DNA from: Nocardioides luteus
GTDB lineage: Bacteria > Actinomycetota > Actinomycetes > Propionibacteriales > Nocardioidaceae
Length of the DNA stretch: 64,000 nucleotides
Reading direction: 5' to 3'
Assembly (NCBI RefSeq): GCF_000960475.2
Contig: NZ_JZDQ02000002.1
Span: forward strand, 152,682-216,681
The notes under the pieces: model-generated
Database searches by the model: none
Told to the model about the DNA's origin: nothing
The model's input: only the letters and a program-made list of their open reading frames with translations
Translations under genes and position numbers: made by a program
In this document: piece by piece, positions 34,940-42,640 of the stretch
Position numbering within the stretch: position 1 is the first letter of the stretch
Layout: every line of letters starts with the position of its first letter

Positions 34940-37249
34940 TCAGCGCAGGTCGAACACGGAGTAGAGCCCGCCCTTGAAGCGCGGCTGGCCGAGCTCGCGG
35001 CGGATGCCGGGGAGGTCGGCCTGGTAGCGACGGTCCACGACGAGCCAGTCGACGCCGTACTCGTCGCGCAGCGTGCCGATCGTCGCCGGTGACGGGTGCG
35101 TGATCGCCGCGTCGTTGGCCGCGAGCAGCGCCGGGTCCCAGAAGGGCAGGTAGGCCGAGTTGTTGAGGTCGGTGGACGGCAGCCCGACGACGAGCGGGTC
35201 GATGTAGGCCCATCCCTCCACCAGCACCCGGCGCTCGGCGTACCCCGCGATCCAGAAGTTCCGGCGGTCGCAGTCGGGCACGGGCAGCCCGATGCAGTGG
35301 GCGTTGGTCGCGATCAGCTCGTCCGGCTGCGAGTGCGCGCGGACGAACCGTGCGGCGGCGACCCCGCCGGGGCCGATGATGTCGCTGTCGGGCTCCCGGG
35401 GAACCGCGGGCCCGACCGTCGCGAGGGCGACGGTCTGCGGGGCCCCGGCGAGCACGACCCCCAGCATCAGCGCCACGACGGCCGGGACCGCCGCGATCGT
35501 CGAGCGCCTCGCGTAGACGAGGACGGCGCCGACGGCCACCGCGAGCACCAGCAGCCCGATGACGAGCTGGGTCAGCAGCGTCGGCGTGAAGACCGAGCCG
35601 TCTGCCGGCATGTCGCCGCCCACCACCAGCCTTGCCGCCACGACCGCGAGCCAGCCGAGAGCGGCACAGCCGAGGATCCGGACGCCGTCGCGCAGGGATA
35701 CGTTCTCGGGGAGGATGTCCGCCAGGGAGACAGCCGTCGCCACGGCGAAGAAGCCGGCGGCGCCCAGGAGGAAGTACGCCTGGCTCAGCGCCGGATGGCT
35801 CAGAACCATGAAGGCGCCGGCACCGGCGGCAAAGGGCCCGGCCAGGAACACGAAGTCGGGCCGTCGCCAGCCGCCCCGCAGCAACCCGACGATCACCGGC
35901 ACGCCGACGAGGACGAACCCGACGGTGAAGCAGATCCAGATCGACACCGGCGCGGACGCCGGGAGGGTCTCCCCCTCCGGCAGCATCAGGATGCCCAGCC
36001 GCTGGACGGTGCTGCCGTTGAGATCGATGCCGGTGGCTCGGGTGCCACCGCCGTAGAAGAGCTGCTGCGCGGCCAGGAAGACGACGACTGCCGAGCCGAA
36101 GAGGACGGCGAGCGTGCGGACCGTCTGCCAGCGCCGAAGCACGGCTGCGACCACGAGCGCGAGCAGCAGGGCGGCGATGACGGTCGGCAGCGCGGACGAC
36201 TTCGCGCCGGCCACGGCGACCATGACGGCCACCGTCAGCAGGCACGGCCCCCATCGCCACCGGTCCCGCCGGATCATCTCGACGACCAGCACCATCAGGA
36301 CCATCTGGAGCGGCATCACCAGCGCGTGCGTCGGGCTGTCGAAGGCACGCATGACGGAGTCGAAGGCCAGCTGGGCAGGGCTGACCAGGCTCGTCCAGCC
36401 GAAGAAGTCCGGGGTCGCTCCCATGGCGAGGACGAGGGCAGCCACGAACCCCGTCCAGCTTCGTCCGGTGAGGCGGGTCGCCGCTGCGTACGCTCCGCCG
36501 ACGGTGAGCAGGACGAGCAGCGCCATCGACAGGCCGCGCAGGAGCACGATGAGCTCGATGTGGGTGACCGTCGCGGCCGACGCGAGGTGCACGTAGACCA
36601 GCCAGTGGTAGAAGAGCGGGGTGCCCTCCACCCACGGCATCTGGGCGGGAAAGTGGTGCAGCAGGTCGCCGGCGATCGCCAGGTGGAAGGGCTCGTCGAC
36701 GTACGGCGCGCGCAACGCGTCGAGCGGCTGCGGCGACCACACGTACTTGGCGACCAGCAGGACCTGGACGCCCGCCACCGCCGCACCGGCCCACGACCAC
36801 AGGTGCGCCTTGCCGACCACGACGGGTCCGACCCGCCGGCGGCGCCGGAGGACGGCCACCACGACGACGAGCACCACGACCGGGTAGGCGTAGATCAGCT
36901 GGGTGAGGTCGACGAGCCGCAGCAGCACGTAGAGCGGAGCCTCGAGGACGAGCCCGAGGATGGTGCCGAGCACCAGGTCGTTGCCGAGGCTCGGTCCCGG
37001 CTTGGCGACCGCCCGCCACACCACGGTTCCCGGGAAGGTCAGGAACGCCAGGACGTACCCGGTGAAGAGCAGGGCGTCGCCGGGGTCGACGCCGGCGACG
37101 AGGATCGCGAGCACGAGCGTCGCGCCCACCATCAGCGTGCCCGGGAGGAGTCCCGACCAGTCTCGGCCCGAGAACGGGCGTTCCGAGGAAGGCTTCGCGT
37201 CGGGTGCGACGCCCACGGTTGCCGGGTCTGCAGTCACGCGGGCGATCAT
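34940..37249 (-). CDS. Large polytopic membrane protein, probable GT-C glycosyltransferase
   Basis: The 769-residue protein has a cytoplasmic N-terminus of about 45 residues, some twelve to fourteen hydrophobic segments (for example LLPGTLMVGATLVLAILVAG and YAYPVVVLVVVVAVL), and a soluble outside C-terminal domain of about 170 residues (SDIIGPGGVAAARFVRAHS, VDWLVVDRRYQADLPG). This resembles GT-C enzymes that use polyprenyl-phosphate sugars outside the membrane, though I cannot name the family. The inference is strengthened by its divergent neighbour, a polyprenyl-phosphate sugar synthase-like GT2. ATG 37249 has AGGAG ten bases upstream. It ends 14 bases from the convergent sulfotransferase-like gene. 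Confidence 0.78.
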   Translation of the reverse strand: MIARVTADPATVGVAPDAKPSSERPFSGRDWSGLLPGTLMVGATLVLAILVAGVDPGDALLFTGYVLAFLTFPGTVVWRAVAKPGPSLGNDLVLGTILGLVLEAPLYVLLRLVDLTQLIYAYPVVVLVVVVAVLRRRRRVGPVVVGKAHLWSWAGAAVAGVQVLLVAKYVWSPQPLDALRAPYVDEPFHLAIAGDLLHHFPAQMPWVEGTPLFYHWLVYVHLASAATVTHIELIVLLRGLSMALLVLLTVGGAYAAATRLTGRSWTGFVAALVLAMGATPDFFGWTSLVSPAQLAFDSVMRAFDSPTHALVMPLQMVLMVLVVEMIRRDRWRWGPCLLTVAVMVAVAGAKSSALPTVIAALLLALVVAAVLRRWQTVRTLAVLFGSAVVVFLAAQQLFYGGGTRATGIDLNGSTVQRLGILMLPEGETLPASAPVSIWICFTVGFVLVGVPVIVGLLRGGWRRPDFVFLAGPFAAGAGAFMVLSHPALSQAYFLLGAAGFFAVATAVSLADILPENVSLRDGVRILGCAALGWLAVVAARLVVGGDMPADGSVFTPTLLTQLVIGLLVLAVAVGAVLVYARRSTIAAVPAVVALMLGVVLAGAPQTVALATVGPAVPREPDSDIIGPGGVAAARFVRAHSQPDELIATNAHCIGLPVPDCDRRNFWIAGYAERRVLVEGWAYIDPLVVGLPSTDLNNSAYLPFWDPALLAANDAAITHPSPATIGTLRDEYGVDWLVVDRRYQADLPGIRRELGQPRFKGGLYSVFDLR

Positions 37250-37310
37250 GCCAACAAAACTCCTACGTGGAGTACACCGAAGCCCCTCGGGATACGCTAT
37301 TTTCCTAGCG

Positions 37311-38303
37311 ATGTCCCTCACCCACACCGTCTCCGTCGTCATCCCGGTCTACCGGGGCGCCGAGACGCTTCCGGACGTGGTGAGCGAGATCGCCGATCTC
37401 GCCGAACCGTTCGTGACCCCGGACGGGCACCAGGGACGTGTCACCGAGATCCTCCTGGTCCACGACCACGGCCCGGACGCCTCCGATCTCGCGATGCGCC
37501 AGCTCGCCGAGAAGTACGACATCGTTCGGCCGATCTGGCTGAGCCGCAACTTCGGGCAGCACGCCGCGACCCTCGCCGGGCTGGCCTCGTCGGGGTCCGA
37601 CTGGATCGTCACGATGGACGAGGACGGCCAGCACGACCCGGCCTACATCCGGCCGATGCTCGACACCGCGCTCCGGGAGCGGGCCGCCCTCGTCTACGCC
37701 CGCCCCACCAACGCGGCGCCCCACGGTCCGCTGCGCAACCTGACCTCGCGCGGCGCGAAGGTCGTCATCGACCGCCTCATGCCCGGTGGCAGCGCCCGGC
37801 AGTTCAACAGCTTCCGCCTGATCCTGGGCGAGTACGGCCGCAGCGTGTCCGCCTACGCCGCCAACGGCGTCTACCTCGACGTCGCGCTGAGCTGGGTGAT
37901 CTCGGACGTGGCGACCTGCCCGGTCGAGCTGCGCGAGGAGGGCGAGCGGCCCTCCGGCTACAACTACCGCTCCCTGATGTCCCACTTCTGGCGGATGGTG
38001 CTCACCGGCGGCACCCGGCTGCTGCGTACGGTCAGCGTCTGCGGCGCCCTGCTGGCGGCTACGGGCATCGTGCTCGCGGTCGCCCTGGTCGTCGCCCGTC
38101 TCGCCGGCGGGGTCCCGGTCCAGGGCTGGACCTCGCTGATGGCGGCCGTCCTGGTCTGCTCCGGCGCCATCATGCTCACGCTCGGCGTGATCGCCGAATA
38201 CCTCGGCGTCTCGGTCAACATGGCCATGGGCAAGCCGCTCTACGTCATCGTCAGCGACCCCGCGAACGGTCCGCTTCGCGAGGGACCCGGTCCCCGCGAG
38301 TGA
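37311..38303 (+). CDS. GT2 glycosyltransferase, DPM1/GtrB-like
   Basis: The 330-residue protein begins HTVSVVIPVYRGAETLPDVV, with WIVTMDEDGQHDPAYI (the DxD region near 97-112) and RNFGQHAATLAGL, typical of enzymes that load a sugar on polyprenyl phosphate. Two membrane segments near the C-terminus (CGALLAATGIVLAVALVV and LMAAVLVCSGAIMLTLGVIA) complete the GtrB/ArnC layout. TACGCT at 37293-37298, twelve bases before the ATG, could be the -10 of a nearly leaderless transcript. It starts a three-gene chain with overlapping stops and starts. Confidence 0.9.
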   Translation: MSLTHTVSVVIPVYRGAETLPDVVSEIADLAEPFVTPDGHQGRVTEILLVHDHGPDASDLAMRQLAEKYDIVRPIWLSRNFGQHAATLAGLASSGSDWIVTMDEDGQHDPAYIRPMLDTALRERAALVYARPTNAAPHGPLRNLTSRGAKVVIDRLMPGGSARQFNSFRLILGEYGRSVSAYAANGVYLDVALSWVISDVATCPVELREEGERPSGYNYRSLMSHFWRMVLTGGTRLLRTVSVCGALLAATGIVLAVALVVARLAGGVPVQGWTSLMAAVLVCSGAIMLTLGVIAEYLGVSVNMAMGKPLYVIVSDPANGPLREGPGPRE

Positions 38304-39319
38304 CCAGCGCCCCGGATCCATCCAGGCCGCCCACGCTCGTCGTCGGTGGCGGCGGTCTGCTCGGCCGCCACGTACGCAGCGCGTTCGAGCGCTCCGGGTC
38401 GCCTGTGCACACGCCGAGCGTGCCCTGGCACGACCCGGTCGCCGCCCGCGCCGCCCTGAGGTCCGCTCTCGTCTCCGTCATCGACTCGTCCCCGGACGGC
38501 CGGGTCGACATCGCCTGGTGCGCCGGGGCGGGCTTCGTGGCCACCCCGGCCGACGAGCTCGACACCGAGGTGTCGCTCTTCCGCGACGTGCTCACCGACC
38601 TGCGCGCCGTGCTACGGCCCACCACCCGGCTCGCGTTCTTCTTCGCGTCCTCCGCCGGAGGCGTCTACGCCGGCTCGGCCGATCCCCCGTTCACCGAGCG
38701 CTCCGAGCCGCGCCCGCTGGTGGCGTACGGCCGGGCCAAGCTGGCCATGGAGGAGGCCCTGACCGCGTTCTGTGCCGAGACCGGGTCGGTGGCGCTCATC
38801 GGCCGGATCACCAACCTCTACGGGCCGGGCCAGAAGCTCTCCAAGCCCCAGGGGCTCGTCTCGCAGCTGTGTCTGGCGCAGCTGCGGGGCACGCCGCTGC
38901 CCGTCTGGGTCTCCTTCGACACCATCCGCGACTATCTCTACGTCGGCGACTGCGCCGAGATGGTCGTCGACGCTCTCGACGGGCTCCACGAGCAGGTCCG
39001 GAGCGCCGGATCGAACGCCGTGGTGAAGATCTTGGCCACCGGCACCGGCGTGACGCTCTCGGCCGTCATCGGCGAGACCAACCGGGTCTTCCGACGACGG
39101 GCGAGGTTGCGTGTCCCGGGGGCGGGCTCGCCCGGCCAGGTGCGCGACCTGCGCGTCCGCAGCGTCGTCTGGGGCGAGCTCGATCGACGGACGCACACAC
39201 CCTTCTCCGTCGGCGTGCGTCGCACCGCCGATGAGATCGCGCTGGCCTACGCTGCTGGTACCTCCGCCCCCGGCCACCAACATCAGTCGACCCACGTGAG
39301 CGAGGTCTCCATCCGATGA
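38300..39319 (+). CDS. NAD-dependent sugar epimerase/dehydratase family protein
   Basis: The 339-residue protein has a modified dinucleotide motif TLVVGGGGLLGRHVRSAF near 12-29 and the extended-SDR active-site region SSAGGVYAGS followed by VAYGRAKLAMEEAL (Tyr/Lys near 145-149), then RITNLYGPGQ. It belongs to the nucleotide-sugar epimerase/dehydratase/reductase group; the product sugar cannot be told. The first motif is GGGGLLG rather than TGGxGFIG, a mild variation. GTG 38300 overlaps the preceding stop. Confidence 0.82.
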   Translation: MTSAPDPSRPPTLVVGGGGLLGRHVRSAFERSGSPVHTPSVPWHDPVAARAALRSALVSVIDSSPDGRVDIAWCAGAGFVATPADELDTEVSLFRDVLTDLRAVLRPTTRLAFFFASSAGGVYAGSADPPFTERSEPRPLVAYGRAKLAMEEALTAFCAETGSVALIGRITNLYGPGQKLSKPQGLVSQLCLAQLRGTPLPVWVSFDTIRDYLYVGDCAEMVVDALDGLHEQVRSAGSNAVVKILATGTGVTLSAVIGETNRVFRRRARLRVPGAGSPGQVRDLRVRSVVWGELDRRTHTPFSVGVRRTADEIALAYAAGTSAPGHQHQSTHVSEVSIR

Positions 39320-40116
39320 CCGAAACGGGCATGCTGCTGGGCACCAGGTCCGGCGGCTCTCCCTCGATCGCGCAGAGCGACTACTGGTGGTACCGGGCGC
39401 GGACCCGCATCCTCGAGACCGTCATGAAGCCGTACGTCGGCACCCCCCGCCGCCTCCTCGACGTCGGCAGCGCCGACGGACCGAGCGTGACCTGGCTCCG
39501 GGGCACCGCCGAGCACCACGTCTCGCTCGACGTCGACCCGCGTGGCCTGGCCGACGGCGGCGTGTGCGGCTCCGCGACCGGGCTGCCCTTCGCCGACGGC
39601 TCCTTCGACGTGGTCGCGGCCTTCGACGTCATCGAGCACTGCGAGCCCGAGGCCACCGCCCTCGCCGAGATCGAGCGGGTGCTCGCCCCCGGCGGCCGCC
39701 TGCTGATGTCCGTGCCGGCCTACACCTGGGCCTGGACCAGCCACGACGACCACAACCACCACCACCGGCGCTACACCCGGCAACGGGCGGTCGAAGCGGT
39801 CACGGCAGCCGGGCTGTCGCCCGTGCGGGCGACGTACGGCTTCGCGGGCACGTTCCCCATGTTCGCCGCCCAGCGCCTGGTCACGCGGTTCAAGGAGCGC
39901 GCTCGGGCCGGTGCCCAGCAGCTTGCCGACGGCGGCGTCGCACCGCTCCCCGAGGTCTCGCCCGCGATCGAGAAGGTGCTGCTCGGCGCCACCCGCATCG
40001 ACGAGCGGCTGCTGCCCCGGCTCGACCTGCCATTCGGGTCTTCGGTCCTGCTCGTCGCGGTCAAGGAACAGCGAGAAGCGCGCATACACTCTGACATGCC
40101 TCGGCATGCGGCCTGA
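39316..40116 (+). CDS. SAM-dependent methyltransferase (class I)
   Basis: The 266-residue protein carries motif I LLDVGSADGPSVTWL near 47-61, FDVVAAFDVIEHCEPEA near 96-112 and LAPGGRLLMSVPAYTWAW near 121-138, the pattern of Methyltransf_11 proteins seen in surface-polysaccharide loci. SHDDHNHHHRRYTR after it is typical of this sub-group, which is often found beside DPM1-like GT2 genes. ATG 39316 overlaps the epimerase stop, so the three genes 37311-40116 form one translation-coupled set. Confidence 0.85.
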   Translation: MTETGMLLGTRSGGSPSIAQSDYWWYRARTRILETVMKPYVGTPRRLLDVGSADGPSVTWLRGTAEHHVSLDVDPRGLADGGVCGSATGLPFADGSFDVVAAFDVIEHCEPEATALAEIERVLAPGGRLLMSVPAYTWAWTSHDDHNHHHRRYTRQRAVEAVTAAGLSPVRATYGFAGTFPMFAAQRLVTRFKERARAGAQQLADGGVAPLPEVSPAIEKVLLGATRIDERLLPRLDLPFGSSVLLVAVKEQREARIHSDMPRHAA

Positions 40117-40155
40117 GCCGCCCGAAACGGTTCGCTAGATCTCGGAGACTGAGAC

Positions 40156-40995
40156 TTGGACACGAGCAATCACTGGTACGGACACGCCCACATCCTCTCG
40201 GAGTACTGCGGCCTGCCCTTCGAGGAGCCGCGTCCGATCTGGGGCGTGCTCCAGCACGGCTGGAACCTGCTGCACGGGTTCGGCCCGGGCCACGAGCCGC
40301 CCTATGGCTTCCCCAAGTTCGTCTGGTCCCACGCGAACCTGCGCCGCGGCCAGGCGGTCGGCTGGCGCGACTACGCCGTGATCGGCGCTCCGTGGAACTA
40401 CCTGCTCGACCTCAAGAAGGACGTCGAGCCGGTTCCCCCGGCCGCCGAGCGCGAGGGCACCATCTTCTACCCGTTCCACACCTGGGACCACGGCCAGGTC
40501 AGCGGCGACCACGACCGGCTGATCGCGGAGATCAAGGACACCGAGGACGGCCCGGTGACCGTCTGCCTCTACTGGATCGAGTACGACATGCCGGAGATCC
40601 GCAGCCGCTACGAGGACGCCGGCTTCCGGGTCATCTGCCACGGCAAGCGCGGCACGCTGCGTCAGGGCACGGACATCCGCTTCCTGCACAAGCAGTACGC
40701 GGAGCAGATCCGCCACCGCCGGGTCGCCTCGAACCGCCTGACCACGGCGATCTTCTACGGCGCGTCGGTCGGTGCCGAGGTCGCGGTCTACGGCGACCCG
40801 ATGACCTTCGCCGACGTCCGGGACGCCAGCGTCCGGGACGGCAACGAGCAGGCCAAGCGGCTCTTCCCCGAGTTCCACGGGGTCGAGACCGACGCAGAGG
40901 AAGTACGCGCCACGACCGTGCGCGAGCTCGGGCTGGATGCCATGGCGTCGCCTGCTGAGCTGCGCGCGCTCTTCGGATGGGAGATCACTGCATGA
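40156..40995 (+). CDS. Protein of unknown function in the polymer island
   Basis: I do not recognise a family for this 279-residue protein. It begins with TTG (DTSNHWYGHAHILSEYCG) preceded by GGAG eight bases upstream. Notable segments are RPIWGVLQHGWNLLHGFGPG near 26-45, FYPFHTWDHGQVSGDHDRL near 105-123, and AIFYGASVGAEVAVYGDP near 196-213. The QHGW element and the late glycine-rich segment recall GT-B-like capsule proteins in which a conserved His precedes the sugar site, but this is a weak resemblance. Its TGA stop overlaps the ATG of the next gene, so the two are coupled. Confidence 0.7.
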   Translation: MDTSNHWYGHAHILSEYCGLPFEEPRPIWGVLQHGWNLLHGFGPGHEPPYGFPKFVWSHANLRRGQAVGWRDYAVIGAPWNYLLDLKKDVEPVPPAAEREGTIFYPFHTWDHGQVSGDHDRLIAEIKDTEDGPVTVCLYWIEYDMPEIRSRYEDAGFRVICHGKRGTLRQGTDIRFLHKQYAEQIRHRRVASNRLTTAIFYGASVGAEVAVYGDPMTFADVRDASVRDGNEQAKRLFPEFHGVETDAEEVRATTVRELGLDAMASPAELRALFGWEITA

Positions 40996-42626
40996 CCGAC
41001 ATCGACACGCCCTCGAAGACCGCCGCCTACAGCGTCGTCTCGGGCGACATGTACGACTGGTCCGACATGGCCGGGGCGCGGCCGCTCCCCCGCGGACCGG
41101 TCCTGACCCGGTTCGCCGTGGCGACCGCGACCAGCGCCTCGCATCTGCTCGTCGTCGGCCCGCACGACCTCGACCTGCTCGACGCGGTCGTCGACCGAGC
41201 CACGACGACGACCGTCGTGCTCCGTACGCATCCCGACGCGGAGCTCGTCTCCGAGCGCTACGCCGGCAGGTCTGTCGACGTCGTCTGCGGCGACCTGCGC
41301 GCCTGGACCCCCGACCGTCCGGTCGACGCGGTGCTCGCGCTGGGCGGGTTCGGACGGGTCGCGACGATCGATGCCACCCCCGCCGACTGGCACGCGATCT
41401 CCGCGCACCTCACCGGCCTCGCGACCCGCGACTCCCGGCTGGCGCTGGTCGTCCCCAACCCGGGATCGCCGCTCGCACAGCTGCGGACCGTCACCTCGGA
41501 GGCATCCGACGAGGACGCCGACTGGTCGTTCCCGGTCCACGACCGGGCGAACCCGCGAAGCCTCGCGGACGCCGGCGCACGGTTCGGGGGTCTCGGCTAC
41601 ACCCTGTGGCCCGACATCGGTGCTCCCACCTTGGCCGCGGCTCCCGAGGCCTGCTCGACGGCGCTCGCCATCGCCCACGGCCGGCCCGCCGACACCCCGA
41701 CGCTGCGCGAGGTCCAGCCTGCGCTGGGCCACGCGCTGGACACGGTGGGGGCCTCGGCGGCCGCGGGCGGTTGGCTGGTCACGCGTGGCCTCCAGCCGAT
41801 CGCGTCCGTCGTCGGTGTCGACCGGACCGGCGAGGAGACCTCCTGGACCGCTGCCGACCGCTCCTGGCTGATCGAAGCCTTGCGCGACTCGGCGGGCCGG
41901 GACGCGTCGGGCCTCCGCCGCCACGTACACCAGCTGCGCGACGCGGTGGTCGGTGCTCCCGAGCGATGGTGCGGTCTCCAGGTCGACGAGATCGGCATCG
42001 ACGCCGGCCAGGTCGTGCCGGTCCACGAGTCCGCGGTGAAGCTCGGCGAGTCGGCCGACGAGATCCTCCTGGGGCTGCTGGACGAGCTTGCTGCGTACCT
42101 GTGCGTCACGGGGTGGCGCCACCCCTGGCCCGCCGGTCGCGGCCGGGACGAGCTCACCGTCCTGCTCGCGGCGACCGTCGACATGGCGGTGACGCCCACG
42201 GACGTACGCCACATGCGCCGGCAGCGGGAGTCCGCGCTCGCGGCGACCGGCATGACCCCCGTGGTCGCAGGCCGGCAGGAGCCGCAGGACGCCGATCCCA
42301 GCGAGCTGCGGAAGCTGATGGACGAGAACGAGGCGCTGCGCGGTCAGGTGACCTGGTTCAAGAACCAGATGCGCCAGCGTCAGACGATGACCCACGAGGT
42401 CCGCACGGCGGCCCGACGCGACGTCGCGGCGCTGAACACTCGCGTCAAGGAGCTGGAGGAGCAGCTCGACGCCCTGCGGGCCACACCCGTCAACCGGGTC
42501 GCCACGCGCGCCTCGGCCGTCCCCGCACGGGCGCGCACCCGCCTCGGACGCGTCCCCGGGGCCCGGCGTACGGCCCGCCTGCTCAGGAAGGTCCGGCGCG
42601 CGATCCGGCGGGTGGCCAGGCGGTAG
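40992..42626 (+). CDS. Rossmann/methyltransferase-like protein with coiled coil and basic tail
   Basis: The 544-residue protein has a possible degenerate methyltransferase core (HLLVVGPHDLDLLDAVVDRA near 45-64, VDVVCGDLRAWTPDRPVDAV near 95-114) without a clear glycine-rich SAM loop. A second region follows, then a coiled coil from about 440 to 500 (ELRKLMDENEALRGQ, LNTRVKELEEQLDALRA). It ends in a strongly basic stretch KVRRAIRRVARR. Such a tail could hold it at the inner membrane surface. No function can be assigned with confidence. ATG 40992 overlaps the preceding stop. Confidence 0.7.
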   Translation: MTDIDTPSKTAAYSVVSGDMYDWSDMAGARPLPRGPVLTRFAVATATSASHLLVVGPHDLDLLDAVVDRATTTTVVLRTHPDAELVSERYAGRSVDVVCGDLRAWTPDRPVDAVLALGGFGRVATIDATPADWHAISAHLTGLATRDSRLALVVPNPGSPLAQLRTVTSEASDEDADWSFPVHDRANPRSLADAGARFGGLGYTLWPDIGAPTLAAAPEACSTALAIAHGRPADTPTLREVQPALGHALDTVGASAAAGGWLVTRGLQPIASVVGVDRTGEETSWTAADRSWLIEALRDSAGRDASGLRRHVHQLRDAVVGAPERWCGLQVDEIGIDAGQVVPVHESAVKLGESADEILLGLLDELAAYLCVTGWRHPWPAGRGRDELTVLLAATVDMAVTPTDVRHMRRQRESALAATGMTPVVAGRQEPQDADPSELRKLMDENEALRGQVTWFKNQMRQRQTMTHEVRTAARRDVAALNTRVKELEEQLDALRATPVNRVATRASAVPARARTRLGRVPGARRTARLLRKVRRAIRRVARR

Positions 42627-42640
42627 CGGCCCTCAGCCGG

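Noticed and set aside
35096..39319. Open frame of about 1400 codons on the plus strand
   Set aside because: Only its last third (from 38300) is the real epimerase gene; the rest is antisense to the membrane protein or out of frame with the GT2 gene.
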